DNA from: Flammeovirga aprica JL-4
GTDB lineage: Bacteria > Bacteroidota > Bacteroidia > Cytophagales > Flammeovirgaceae
Length of the DNA: 64,000 bases
Direction of reading: 5' to 3'
NCBI RefSeq assembly: GCF_012844305.1
Contig: NZ_JABANE010000038.1
Location: 1 to 64,000 of the forward strand
Of the stretch, positions 1 through 8,319 are shown in pieces (position 1 is the first letter of the stretch; each line of letters opens with the position of its first letter). The notes beneath the pieces were generated by a model. That model did not search any database, had not been told where the DNA came from, and saw only the letters and a list, made by a program, of their open reading frames with translations. The translations under genes were made by a program, and so were the position numbers.

Positions 1-432
1 ATACCCACCTACAGCAAACTCATCTACTTCAACATACCCCTTCAAAGGATGCTGTAAACTACTTTGCATAGAATATTGTACTTTACGTCTGAAATTTAAA
101 CAGCTTTGATAACTCAAGGACAGTTTCTCACTTAAAGTTAAAGTGGACATGCCTTTCTTATCACAACTAACTTTAAATATGAATTCAAAAGCAGTTAGAA
201 TTGAAAATTTCAGCTTATGAAATAGGGTATGAGCTGTAACAGACTCATCATATTTACACTTTTGACAACGTCTAGAATGCAACTTTTTACCTTTCATATA
301 TTTTGTATGTTCACATTTCCTACATTTGTAATGATCACTCCACTTTAGTGTCGATAAATATTCAAGACAATCTTCTTCTTTTTGAAATGTTGAATAAAAT
401 GTTCTATCGTCAAAACCTTCAAAATTGATCAT
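1..432 (-). CDS. IS1595-family (ISXO2-like) transposase, N-terminal part, cut by window edge
   Basis: The reading frame starts at an ATG at 432 and runs off the window start (144 codons seen). The N-terminal half has two CxxC zinc-ribbon pairs (CRKCEH near residue 37 and CQKCKY near 56), typical of IS1595-type transposases. It ends in VEVDEFAVGGY, which matches the first catalytic Asp region (DExxxGG) of the ISXO2-like DDE domain. It is only distantly similar to the second IS1595-type transposase at 18925, so the two are different elements. The other end of the element lies outside the window, so its terminal repeats could not be defined. Family assignment is good; intactness is unknown. Confidence 0.8.
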   Translation of the reverse strand, partial: MINFEGFDDRTFYSTFQKEEDCLEYLSTLKWSDHYKCRKCEHTKYMKGKKLHSRRCQKCKYDESVTAHTLFHKLKFSILTAFEFIFKVSCDKKGMSTLTLSEKLSLSYQSCLNFRRKVQYSMQSSLQHPLKGYVEVDEFAVGGY

Positions 433-667
433 AATACATCTGGTTGTTTGGTTACTTTTACACTAATGTAAATCAGTTAACCGTAACAGAAGTACGTTTT
501 ACTATTTAGGGCGATCTAAGTTTAGATACCTAAAATTTTAATTAAATAATTTGCCCATCAGTGTTTTAATAGTTTACAAGTTAGTATGTTAATTGAATGG
601 GCTTCTTTGTGGATTGGTTAAAAATAGTGCCAATTTCTTATCTTTATGCACTTTTTATAAATTTAGA

Positions 668-1342
668 ATGAAGATAAAGAACCATCAAATTACCAAAGAA
701 CAGTTTTCCACAAAGTGGCGACAGGACTATAATAACCTATTAGAAGACGAGCATTTTGAGATTTTATTTTCTAACCTTTTATTGGTTTTGGATGCTTCTT
801 TCTCCATGGAGCGTCAACCTTATTTTAAGGACGAAATAATTCCAGATTGGAAAGAAATTACGGAAACTATACACCAATCAATGAGAGATTTAGAAGGGGA
901 AGATCTAGCTCAAACTGAAAGCTTCGTGAGATTAATAGAGGCATTGCCTGACCGGTATTTATTACTTCTTTTGGGACAGCGACTTACTTCTGCTAGCATT
1001 ACAGACCGAAGTGGGATTCCACCATTAAAGAGCACCTTAATTGAAAGTGCTTTTGCTCCTTTCAATACACAAATCAGTGTGGCGACAAGAGCGTGGGAAA
1101 AACATGCAGGAAGGCATTCCGATAATTTTTGGGGTGAAGTGAAAGGTTCGCCTTCTGACAAAGAAGAATATGTGAGAAATTTAATTCATCAAATGCTGAA
1201 TCAGAAAACGTGGTGGAATGTGTTTTTTCATTATAAACATGAATTGGTGTATGAAGCTAGAGTGGCTTCAGGGCATGGAATTCGATGGGCACATGGTGGA
1301 ACGCAATTGATTGGTTTTTTAGAGCCTTTTATTAATGAGTAA
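668..1342 (+). CDS. hypothetical protein
   Basis: I do not recognise this family. The frame is open from a TTG at 593, but the ATG at 668 (MKIKNHQITKEQF) is the first standard start and gives a soluble protein of 224 residues with no signal peptide or membrane segment. It is rich in Trp, His and acidic residues; the end contains WWNVFFHYKHELVYEAR and SGHGIRWAHGG. Clean codon use and the absence of internal stops support a real gene. It stands alone between the insertion sequence and the convergent sulfatase gene, so context gives no clue to function. Confidence 0.6.
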   Translation: MKIKNHQITKEQFSTKWRQDYNNLLEDEHFEILFSNLLLVLDASFSMERQPYFKDEIIPDWKEITETIHQSMRDLEGEDLAQTESFVRLIEALPDRYLLLLLGQRLTSASITDRSGIPPLKSTLIESAFAPFNTQISVATRAWEKHAGRHSDNFWGEVKGSPSDKEEYVRNLIHQMLNQKTWWNVFFHYKHELVYEARVASGHGIRWAHGGTQLIGFLEPFINE

Positions 1343-1358
1343 AATTATTACTCGTTTT

Positions 1359-1402
1359 CAAAATAAAAAGCCCCCCTTACAAATCGAAATCCGTAAGAGG
1401 GG
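1359..1402 (-). terminator. intrinsic terminator of the sulfatase gene
   Basis: On the minus strand CCCCTCTTAC pairs with GTAAGGGGGG (10 bp including one G-U pair) over a 12-nt loop and is followed by CTTTTTATTTT. It lies about 25 nt after the sulfatase stop. The + strand reading lacks a T-run, so it serves the minus-strand gene, though it also separates the convergent gene ending at 1342. Confidence 0.75.
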
Positions 1403-1427
1403 TGTGTATATGACGATCAGAAAAGAG

Positions 1428-2987
1428 CTAGTTGTGCGCCGCCTTTGTTGCTTCTGTTTGCTGCATGATCATTTCTATGATTTGATCTACAGAGAAGGAA
1501 GCCGCTTTTTGTTTAGGAGGATATTTCACTAATGTATTCATGAAAGCTCCCACTTTATCTTGTGCCATGTATAAGTACGGTACGTGATCAAAATACCAAT
1601 CCCAATACGCATTTGAATCAATATCTGCTCTTTCATATGGATCACGACGTAAGTTGAAGATTTTTGGTAATCTTAGTGGAACGAAAGGCTCTGACCATAC
1701 GGCCATTTGATGTGCTCTTTGCTCCATAAATACTACTTTCCAATCGTCCATACGGATGGCTGTCAATTGTGCGTCATCATTGAAGTATAAGAATTCATGA
1801 CGAGGTGATTCTTCTTTACCCGCTAAGTGGTCTACTAAATCATAACCGTCTAAGTGAGCTTTGAACTCTTTACCATTGGCTTTTACGCCACCTTTTAATA
1901 AATCTTCTTTGATTGTTTCATTACCCGCATAGTGCAAGATTGTTGGTACCCAGTCTAAGTGAGAAACCATACCGTTTGAAACTTGACCTGCAGGAATATG
2001 ACCTGGGTATTTCACGAAACAAGGTACACGGTAAGCACCTTCCCAGTTTGTGTTTTTCTCACCACGGAAAGGAGTAACCGCAGCATCTGGCCATGAATTG
2101 TAATGAGGACCGTTGTCCGTTGAGTACATTACGAAAGTATTTTCCTCTACACCTAACTCCTCAATGAAATCTAGCATTTGACCAATTACCTGATCATGAG
2201 AAACCATTGCGTCAGCATAAATACCTTGGCCATTTGATAAACCTTTTTCGTCTTCATTGATATGCGTTCTGAAGTGCATACGTGTAGTGTTAAACCATAC
2301 AAAGAAAGGCTTTTCAGCTTCTACCTGAGATTTGATAAACGTTTGAGCAACGCCCATTACTTCGTTGTCAATTGTTTCCATTCTTTTCTTTGTCAATGGA
2401 CCTGTATCAGAAACACGGCCATCAGCATAAGAGTGGATTACACCTCTTGGTCCAAACTTTTTCTTGAAGGCAGGATCTTGAGGGTAGTCTGGTAATTCTG
2501 GCTCTTCTTCCGCATTTAAGTGGTATAAGTTACCAAAAAACTCATCAAAACCGTGGTTCGTTGGAAGGTCAACGTCTCTGTCGCCAAAGTGGTTTTTACC
2601 AAATTGACCCGTAGCATAACCTTGTGCTTTCATCAACTCCGCAAGTGTAGGAGTGTCATCTGTAAGCCCTTTTTCCGCACCCGGCAGACCTACTTTAGTC
2701 ATACCTGTACGAATACCTGATTGTCCTGTGATAAATGATGAACGTCCTGCTGTACATGATTGTTCTGCCATATAATCCGTGAACGCGATACCTTCCTCAC
2801 CGATTCTATCGATGTTTGGTGTCTTGTAACCCATCATACCTCTGTTCCAGTAAGAAAGGTTATACATCCCTATATCGTCACCCCAAAGGATTAAGAAATT
2901 TGGCTTCTTTGGTGCTTTTTTGGCAAAAGCGGTCGATCCCGTTAAACCGAATAATACGGCTAACGCTGTTAGTAATATATTTTTCAT
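1428..2987 (-). CDS. secreted sulfatase, family S1 (arylsulfatase-like)
   Basis: This 519-residue type I sulfatase hydrolyses sulfate esters, probably on a sulfated polysaccharide or a small aryl sulfate. A signal peptide covers residues 1-22 (ending STAFA), so it is exported to the periplasm or cell surface. The start of the fold shows the metal-binding pair DD at 37-38. The maturation motif C78-T-A-G-R82 supplies the cysteine that is converted to formylglycine. Further family motifs are FGKNHFG near 129, STDNGPHYNSWPD, and SHLDWVPTILHYAG. The length is typical of the family. Activity requires a formylglycine-generating enzyme encoded elsewhere. It is monocistronic, with its own promoter at 3056-3083 and terminator at 1359-1402, and has an unusual inverted repeat in its leader. 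The exact S1 subfamily and substrate cannot be read from sequence alone. Confidence 0.92.
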   Translation of the reverse strand: MKNILLTALAVLFGLTGSTAFAKKAPKKPNFLILWGDDIGMYNLSYWNRGMMGYKTPNIDRIGEEGIAFTDYMAEQSCTAGRSSFITGQSGIRTGMTKVGLPGAEKGLTDDTPTLAELMKAQGYATGQFGKNHFGDRDVDLPTNHGFDEFFGNLYHLNAEEEPELPDYPQDPAFKKKFGPRGVIHSYADGRVSDTGPLTKKRMETIDNEVMGVAQTFIKSQVEAEKPFFVWFNTTRMHFRTHINEDEKGLSNGQGIYADAMVSHDQVIGQMLDFIEELGVEENTFVMYSTDNGPHYNSWPDAAVTPFRGEKNTNWEGAYRVPCFVKYPGHIPAGQVSNGMVSHLDWVPTILHYAGNETIKEDLLKGGVKANGKEFKAHLDGYDLVDHLAGKEESPRHEFLYFNDDAQLTAIRMDDWKVVFMEQRAHQMAVWSEPFVPLRLPKIFNLRRDPYERADIDSNAYWDWYFDHVPYLYMAQDKVGAFMNTLVKYPPKQKAASFSVDQIIEMIMQQTEATKAAHN

Positions 2988-3002
2988 ATCAATTATTGTT
3001 GT

Positions 3003-3055
3003 AAATGTAATAACACCTTTTTGTCAATAGAGTGGAGTACTTTGTTATTACATTT
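3003..3055 (-). promoter_or_regulatory. 12-bp inverted repeat in the sulfatase leader
   Basis: AAATGTAATAAC at 3003-3014 is perfectly repeated in inverse as GTTATTACATTT at 3044-3055, 29 nt apart. The pair fills the space between the predicted -7 box (3056-3063) and the sulfatase start (2987). In RNA it would fold into a long-loop hairpin in the 5' leader; as DNA it could be a split operator just downstream of the promoter. Confidence 0.55.
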
Positions 3056-3083
3056 CAAATGTACGTTGTTTGATATTGAACAA
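3056..3083 (-). promoter_or_regulatory. Bacteroidota-type promoter of the sulfatase gene
   Basis: On the minus strand TTG (3083-3081) is followed after 17 nt by TACATTTG (3063-3056), which matches the Bacteroidota consensus TAnnTTTG for the -7 element. The predicted transcript would start near 3050, giving a leader of about 60 nt. Confidence 0.6.
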
Positions 3084-3244
3084 GATTAGTTTTTTAGCGT
3101 TTGCTAAGATAACGAAAGTAAAACACTGTTTTATTTAACTTAATTTCATATATGAAGACTAAAAATGTCGGTTTAATTGGATTTTTAGGGAGTTGAAAAT
3201 AAAGTTTTGAGATTTAAAATAAGTTTGTGTTAAAACAAAAAAAT

Positions 3245-3273
3245 AAAACGACTACTAAAATAGTAGTCGTTTT
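3245..3273 (-). terminator. intrinsic terminator of the T9SS protein gene
   Basis: A perfect 13-bp stem, AAAACGACTACTA with TAGTAGTCGTTTT, closes over a 3-nt loop and has A- and T-rich flanks on both sides. It lies 38 nt behind the stop of the gene starting at 5401. The symmetry would allow it to work in both directions. Confidence 0.85.
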
Positions 3274-3310
3274 ACACTCAACTGAAAAACTAACATATAT
3301 ATAATCCCAC

Positions 3311-5401
3311 TTAATTTCTAACAATAAATCTCTTTACATCTTTAGTACCTTTTGCTGTTGTTACGCTTAAGAAGTAAACTCCATCCAGTAAGTTTGCAAT
3401 ATTGATATCTTCTAAGTGATGTGTATCTATTTCTTTGACCATCATACCATAAGCATTCAGGATATAAGCAGATGAGATTTCTACTTCATCACTTGAAATA
3501 ATTTTTGTATGTATCATTCCCTGTGCAGGAATAGGGTAGATGTTTAACTCTTGGATTGTAATTTGATCTGAAATCACCTGAATTGTTTCAGAGTACTCAT
3601 ACGCTCCATCAAAATCCACTTGTCTTAATCTGTACCATCTATAGTTGGCCGTTCTTTCTTGTGAAACATCAAAAGCATATTCAATTGATAAATTTGAGTT
3701 TCCATTTCCTTCCACCTGACCTAAAATTTCAAAGTTACGTCCGTCTCTAGAACCTTGCACTTCAAAGTGACTGTTATTAACTTCTGATGCTGTTTCCCAA
3801 TACAATGAAATCGATCCATCAGTGTTTTTCTCTCCTTCAAAATAAGTCAACTCTACTGGCAAGTCGTGGTTGTTTGAACCTCCCAAAGTGAATGGAGAGA
3901 AACTTGAAGCTAAACCTGACATCAATGTACCGGCATCATCACCCACTGTATGTTGCGATTGATTACCTTGATCTTCCCACAAAGAACCATTGTAGTGCAT
4001 TACTTGCGCATCTAAGATATGAGCATTTTGTAAACCGCTATTTGTGTCATATGTTAGCGTCACTGCAGCACCTGCTGCCCCTGAAATTCTATCAACGTTC
4101 CAGTATTCAAACTCACTCACTACATCCACAGTAGAAGAAGGATCGATATTTCTGTTATTCGGGTGAGCCGAGTTAAAGTATTCTACTCTGAAAGTCGTTT
4201 TTGTATCAGCCGTAGGAATTCCTAATCCTGCTTCTCTAAGCGTTCCGTTTTTACCTACAGGAAACATTAAGAAGAAGTCATTTCCAGAAATACTGAAAGC
4301 GGCTTTTAATGTTGCATTATAATCGATCTCTTTTGCAAGAGGTCCTTCGATATAAGAATTACTTGATCCTCCAGAAGCATGACCTGACCATGAATACACT
4401 GCGTTGGCAACATATGAGAACTCATCAAGCGTTAGTACATTGGTTTCTGAAGTAATTAGCTTCCCATTTAAAAGGGTTAAAGCAGCAAAGTTGTAAGATG
4501 AGTTCACAACGTCAATTTTGTATCCCAATGTTACCCCCACAGTAGAGGTTGTATTCATGGTAACAGATCTTACTCTGTTGTTGGTAGGTGCTAACGTTAC
4601 AGTTCCCGAAGCTGTACCTGCAAACGATAGGTCTACCGAAGGATTGGTATTTGTAGTTAAATCGGCAAAGATAGTCACGTCACTATTAATGGTATTAGCG
4701 ATAACTAAGTCGTTTCCTTCAGTATATATATTTACATCAGACGATGATAAATCAGTTGTAATGGCTGTATTGCCATTTAAAACCACTGAATTAATGTTGG
4801 ATGGAATTGCATCTAAAGTACCTTGAGCAACTGTTTTAGGATTATTACCTGGTAAACTGTTGATTTGTGACAGAGTGATGAGGTTATTGGAAGCACCACC
4901 CGTATTAATAGTTACATTATCTTCTACAGAAATACTTCCTGACCAATTCAGACCACTATAGCTACTTGAACCAACAGATGGTACAGAAAATTCAGCTCCT
5001 TCTTCAAGAACAATATCTTGAACATTAACATATAAACGTCCGCCCGAGTGATTATCTGCATTAAAATTTCCAGTCCCTGACACAATTATAGTCCCAAAAT
5101 GTGTCGTAGTTCTATAAGCAGTATTATTAATTGTTCCATCTAAAAATAATGTGTCAATCACCACATCCGGGTCAAAAGAATTATTTCCGATATAAACATT
5201 TTTTCCTGATTGAATTCTAATATTATATCCTCCTGTCCATGAGGGTAATGAGTTGCCATCCTCGTCAACAAAATCTGATAAATCTCCTTTTGTTCCTATA
5301 TAAATGAATCCCGAAGCACTTTCTGATATCGAGTAAGTTGTGGCGTTAATATTAATTTTTACTATTAAAATTAGGAGTAACAATAATAAAATCTTTTTCA
5401 T
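3311..5401 (-). CDS. T9SS type A sorting domain-containing surface protein
   Basis: This is a 696-residue secreted protein. Residues 1-20 form a signal peptide (Leu/Ile-rich, ending NINA). The bulk is Asn/Thr/Ser-rich beta structure with many short NTxxxxVTI-type strands, suggesting a beta-helix or beta-sandwich repeat protein. Residues about 515-615 (LPVELTYFEGEKNTDGSISLYWETASEVNN) match the linker domain often found before T9SS tails. The last 80 residues (NIYPIPAQGMI, YILNAYGMMVKEI, LLDGVYFLSVTT, KRFIVRN) are a classical type A sorting domain that directs export and anchoring at the cell surface. No catalytic motif was found, so its role (adhesion, matrix or glycan contact) is unknown. It stands alone with its own terminator. 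Confidence 0.85.
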   Translation of the reverse strand: MKKILLLLLLILIVKININATTYSISESASGFIYIGTKGDLSDFVDEDGNSLPSWTGGYNIRIQSGKNVYIGNNSFDPDVVIDTLFLDGTINNTAYRTTTHFGTIIVSGTGNFNADNHSGGRLYVNVQDIVLEEGAEFSVPSVGSSSYSGLNWSGSISVEDNVTINTGGASNNLITLSQINSLPGNNPKTVAQGTLDAIPSNINSVVLNGNTAITTDLSSSDVNIYTEGNDLVIANTINSDVTIFADLTTNTNPSVDLSFAGTASGTVTLAPTNNRVRSVTMNTTSTVGVTLGYKIDVVNSSYNFAALTLLNGKLITSETNVLTLDEFSYVANAVYSWSGHASGGSSNSYIEGPLAKEIDYNATLKAAFSISGNDFFLMFPVGKNGTLREAGLGIPTADTKTTFRVEYFNSAHPNNRNIDPSSTVDVVSEFEYWNVDRISGAAGAAVTLTYDTNSGLQNAHILDAQVMHYNGSLWEDQGNQSQHTVGDDAGTLMSGLASSFSPFTLGGSNNHDLPVELTYFEGEKNTDGSISLYWETASEVNNSHFEVQGSRDGRNFEILGQVEGNGNSNLSIEYAFDVSQERTANYRWYRLRQVDFDGAYEYSETIQVISDQITIQELNIYPIPAQGMIHTKIISSDEVEISSAYILNAYGMMVKEIDTHHLEDINIANLLDGVYFLSVTTAKGTKDVKRFIVRN

Positions 5402-5830
5402 TTTTTCAGTGAGTATAGGTGTAAATTAGGTTCGGTTTCTCTAACGGTTTAACTTTTATTTAGGATATATTTTAGGGAAAGCATTTGTGTGAGATTTTGT
5501 GGCCAATGTGATTATTTTTAGTGGTCTTATTTTTCATTTTATTGTATTATTTGAATCAAAATTGATGTATTTGAATTTAATTATTGTACATATCTAATAA
5601 TTTCAGTTTTTTGAAGATTTATTTTAGATGTAATGATTTTGTATTTTATTGTAACTAATTGATACAAAATGACTTAAATCCTGCAAAACTTATTATTGTA
5701 CTTTCTCTTTAGCTTGATTTATTTTTACTTTTTTGAGTAGATGTTGCCTTCTTTAGAAATGTCACTTATTCTTTTGAAGGGCTGAATGTATTGTTTGTGT
5801 AATAAATAGAGTTTTTAAAAAAAATGACAC
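5402..5830. other. intergenic region without recognisable gene
   Basis: About 430 nt, strongly AT-rich, with long T- and A-tracts. It must hold the promoter of the minus-strand T9SS gene, but I see no convincing TAnnTTTG element with a matching TTG. No ORF with coding character was found. Confidence 0.5.
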
Positions 5831-5860
5831 AAAAAAAGAAGAGAACTTACTCTCTTCTTT
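5831..5860 (-). terminator. intrinsic terminator of the GNAT gene
   Basis: The perfect 9-bp stem AAAGAAGAG/CTCTTCTTT (5835-5843 with 5852-5860) is followed on the minus strand by a run of T. It lies 24 nt behind the stop at 5885. Confidence 0.85.
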
Positions 5861-5884
5861 CTTATAAACACTTAGGGGTAGTTA

Positions 5885-6181
5885 TTATTCAACATTCACA
5901 AGCTCCGATAAAATAGCTTTCCATTCAGTATGCTTTTTAATGTAGGCGGCCACAAAAGGACAAAGTGGGAAAAGCTTGAACGCTGTATTTTCCTTTACAT
6001 CTGTCAAAACACTCTTAATTAGTTTTGAACCAATACCTTGCCCGCCTAATGAAGAAGGGACCTCAGTATGTGTCAAATAGATATTACCTCTCGCCAACAT
6101 ATAATCTACATGGGCAATTTCTCCATCGATATTAAATTCATATCGTTTTTTCTCTTTATTATTAATCAGTTGATATTCCAT
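5885..6181 (-). CDS. small GNAT-type N-acetyltransferase (YidJ/COG2388-like)
   Basis: The protein has 98 residues, the usual length for the single-domain GNAT_2 family. The acetyl-CoA binding motif is seen as GGQGIGSKL around residues 46-54, preceded by the strand IYLTHTEVP and followed by LFPLCPFVAAYIKKH, which is the family's conserved C-P-(F/Y)-V-x-x-Y/F signature. The protein is cytosolic and its substrate is unknown. It lies 42 nt downstream of the broken hydrolase gene on the same strand and ends in a strong terminator. Confidence 0.85.
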   Translation of the reverse strand: MEYQLINNKEKKRYEFNIDGEIAHVDYMLARGNIYLTHTEVPSSLGGQGIGSKLIKSVLTDVKENTAFKLFPLCPFVAAYIKKHTEWKAILSELVNVE

Positions 6182-6223
6182 AGGTTTTTAGGTTGATGGT
6201 GTTTATTACTTAAGTTACTACTT

Positions 6224-7882
6224 TTATTCTGATGCCCTCATAAGAAAGTCAAGAATAGCTTTATTAATGATGGTTGCTTGTTCCCATGGAACATAGTGCG
6301 TTGCATTGGGGATGATACATAGTTTAGAATTTTTAATGGATGAATGAATTAATTGAGTGTGTTCAATTTTAATAACATCATTTTCACCTGCAATTACCAT
6401 TACTTCATTAGGTATTGTATTTAATGCTTTAGGGTTGATATTGGGTTGTGTTAGAATTAGTTGTGCCAAACTATCTTTCGGATTGTTTTCCAATCTTAGT
6501 TTCACTTTTTCGATCGTTTCTGCTTTGATGGTTTTAGGATTCAAGTTTGCACCAATAACAATCGCTTTGTCTACCAATTCAGGGTATGTCATATTAAAAA
6601 TTAATGCAGTAATACCTCCATCACTCCATCCTTAAATATTGACCCCGTTTAATTGAAGTTTCATGATAAATTGATACAAGTCTTGAGAAAAAAGTTGATA
6701 ACTGTAATCCTGATTGTTGATGTTTACACTTTTCCCTTGCCCCCGTGTATCAATTGCAATGACCTTATATTTTTTAGAAAGAGCAGGTATCTGTTTATAG
6801 AATTCCGAAATACTACCTTTATTACCATGCAATAAAAAGAAGAGGAGGACCATCACCATAGACTTCATAGTAAATTTACCACCTTCAACTTCAACATGGT
6901 TGCCTTTTGATAAATCTTTACCAAAAGTAGACTTTTCAGTTTCTTCATAATACTGATGTTTTTTCAAATATTCTTGGGTCCAATCATCTTTTATGAATTC
7001 ATCTTCTTCTGGCGGCTCATTCTCTATTTTTTCTTTAAGTTGACCTTCCTTACTGTAACTTATTTTTATATTTGAAAGGAAAACTCCTTTTTTATGTTCC
7101 CACTTCGCCTGACTTTGTTTACGATAAAATAGCTTGTTATTTCCACTGCCTACCGCTGATACACCAAAAACAAAAACATTGTCATCCAGCTTTTTAAAAT
7201 CAACAAGTTGCAAAACAATAGCAATTTCATCTAATCCATTATACTGAAGGTTATACTTTTGAAGATCAACATTTTGCCACCCTACACTATCTGTTTTATA
7301 AATGAGGTTAAGCTGATTAATAATTTTATCAGGTATATTATTCTTCACACTGTAAATATTAAGCTTTAAAGTAACCTCCTCATATTTAGAACTTGTAATG
7401 ATATGAAAGTTATAGGCCTCTAAAAAAGTAGTATTATAAATTTTAAAAATGTTTCCATATTCAATTGCAGGCTCATTTTCATCAATCATATGAGAGAAAG
7501 AAAGCATAGGTCTTTTCTTTTTACCAATGATTTTACTTTTAAATTGATCATCTCTAACTTCTATTTCTTTAAGTTGGGTAATAACCTCATGAAGATTCAA
7601 AGTGATATTTTTATTGGCAATCTTTTTTATGTTTACCGCCTCAGGTTCATATCCTACAGCTGAAAATATAATAAGACTATCTTCAAAGGTTTGTGGTACT
7701 TCAAGATAGAAACTGTCATCAAGTTTTGAGACCGTACCATAAGGAGAGTTTGGGATTCCAATATTACAATATGCTAAAGTATCATTATTGCTCAATATTT
7801 GCCCTGAAAGGATAATTTGAGCGGATACTTTTACATTGAATAATAACAGAAACAATAAGTGGAGATAAGTTATTGATGGCAT
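6224..7882 (-). pseudogene. broken gene: carboxypeptidase-regulatory-like domain fused to alpha/beta hydrolase
   Basis: The reading frame from 7882 encodes a signal peptide (ending VSAQ), a carboxypeptidase-regulatory-like domain (about residues 20-110), a middle region of about 200 residues and the start of an alpha/beta hydrolase (LLHGNKGSISEFYKQI, IDTRGQGKS). It stops at a TAA at 6632-6634. Fourteen codons later the same frame continues from 6592 to 6224 with the rest of the hydrolase (VMVIAGENDVIKIEHT, PNATHYVPWEQ). The codons directly after the stop read GWSDGG, the nucleophile elbow, so the stop sits right before the catalytic serine. A short stretch near 6842-6886 also reads as nonsense (TMKSMVMVLLFF), but in another frame it gives the expected YEVYGDGPPLL; a lost T and a gained T in two T-runs explain this. 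Three lesions make a functional enzyme unlikely, unless they are sequencing errors. Confidence 0.8.
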
Positions 7883-8319
7883 AGATTGTTATATTTTAGT
7901 TTAAAAGGCTATAATTCTAATCGAATTTGATTCACCCAAAACTGTCTTCTATTCTAAATTTTTTTGTCAAAATAGTTTTGATAAATCGATGATCATAGTT
8001 CACTTTCCATCATAATAAAGATGGTCATTTATATAGACCTTTATTTTCATTTGAAGGTCAAATATCTTGAGTGAAATATTATTTTTTAAGATCAATGAAA
8101 TTCCAAAGGCTTATTTTAAAACTAATAATTACTACTCTCTTAACACTGTGTAATTATTCTTGTTGCTTTTGATAGATTTGATTAAACAATAGTAGAAAAC
8201 CTAGTTCTTTTTTTCTGTAGTAATGGCTGTTTTGAAGAGAATGGTTAAATTATAATGGGTATGGAATCTTGTATTCTTACTCAAAATTATAACCTAAAAC
8301 CAATTATTGATTTATACCA
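7883..8319. other. divergent intergenic region
   Basis: About 440 nt separate the minus-strand hydrolase pseudogene from the + strand giant T9SS gene, so both promoters should lie here. It is AT-rich. Short dyads are present (GGTC...GACC near 8030) but no full TTG/TAnnTTTG pair was found and no coding sequence is evident. Confidence 0.45.

Noticed and set aside
4518..4826. Open frame of 102 codons opposite the T9SS protein gene, and many similar long frames opposite other genes
   Set aside because: They lie wholly inside well-supported genes and show no independent codon bias, start signals or domains; they are shadows.
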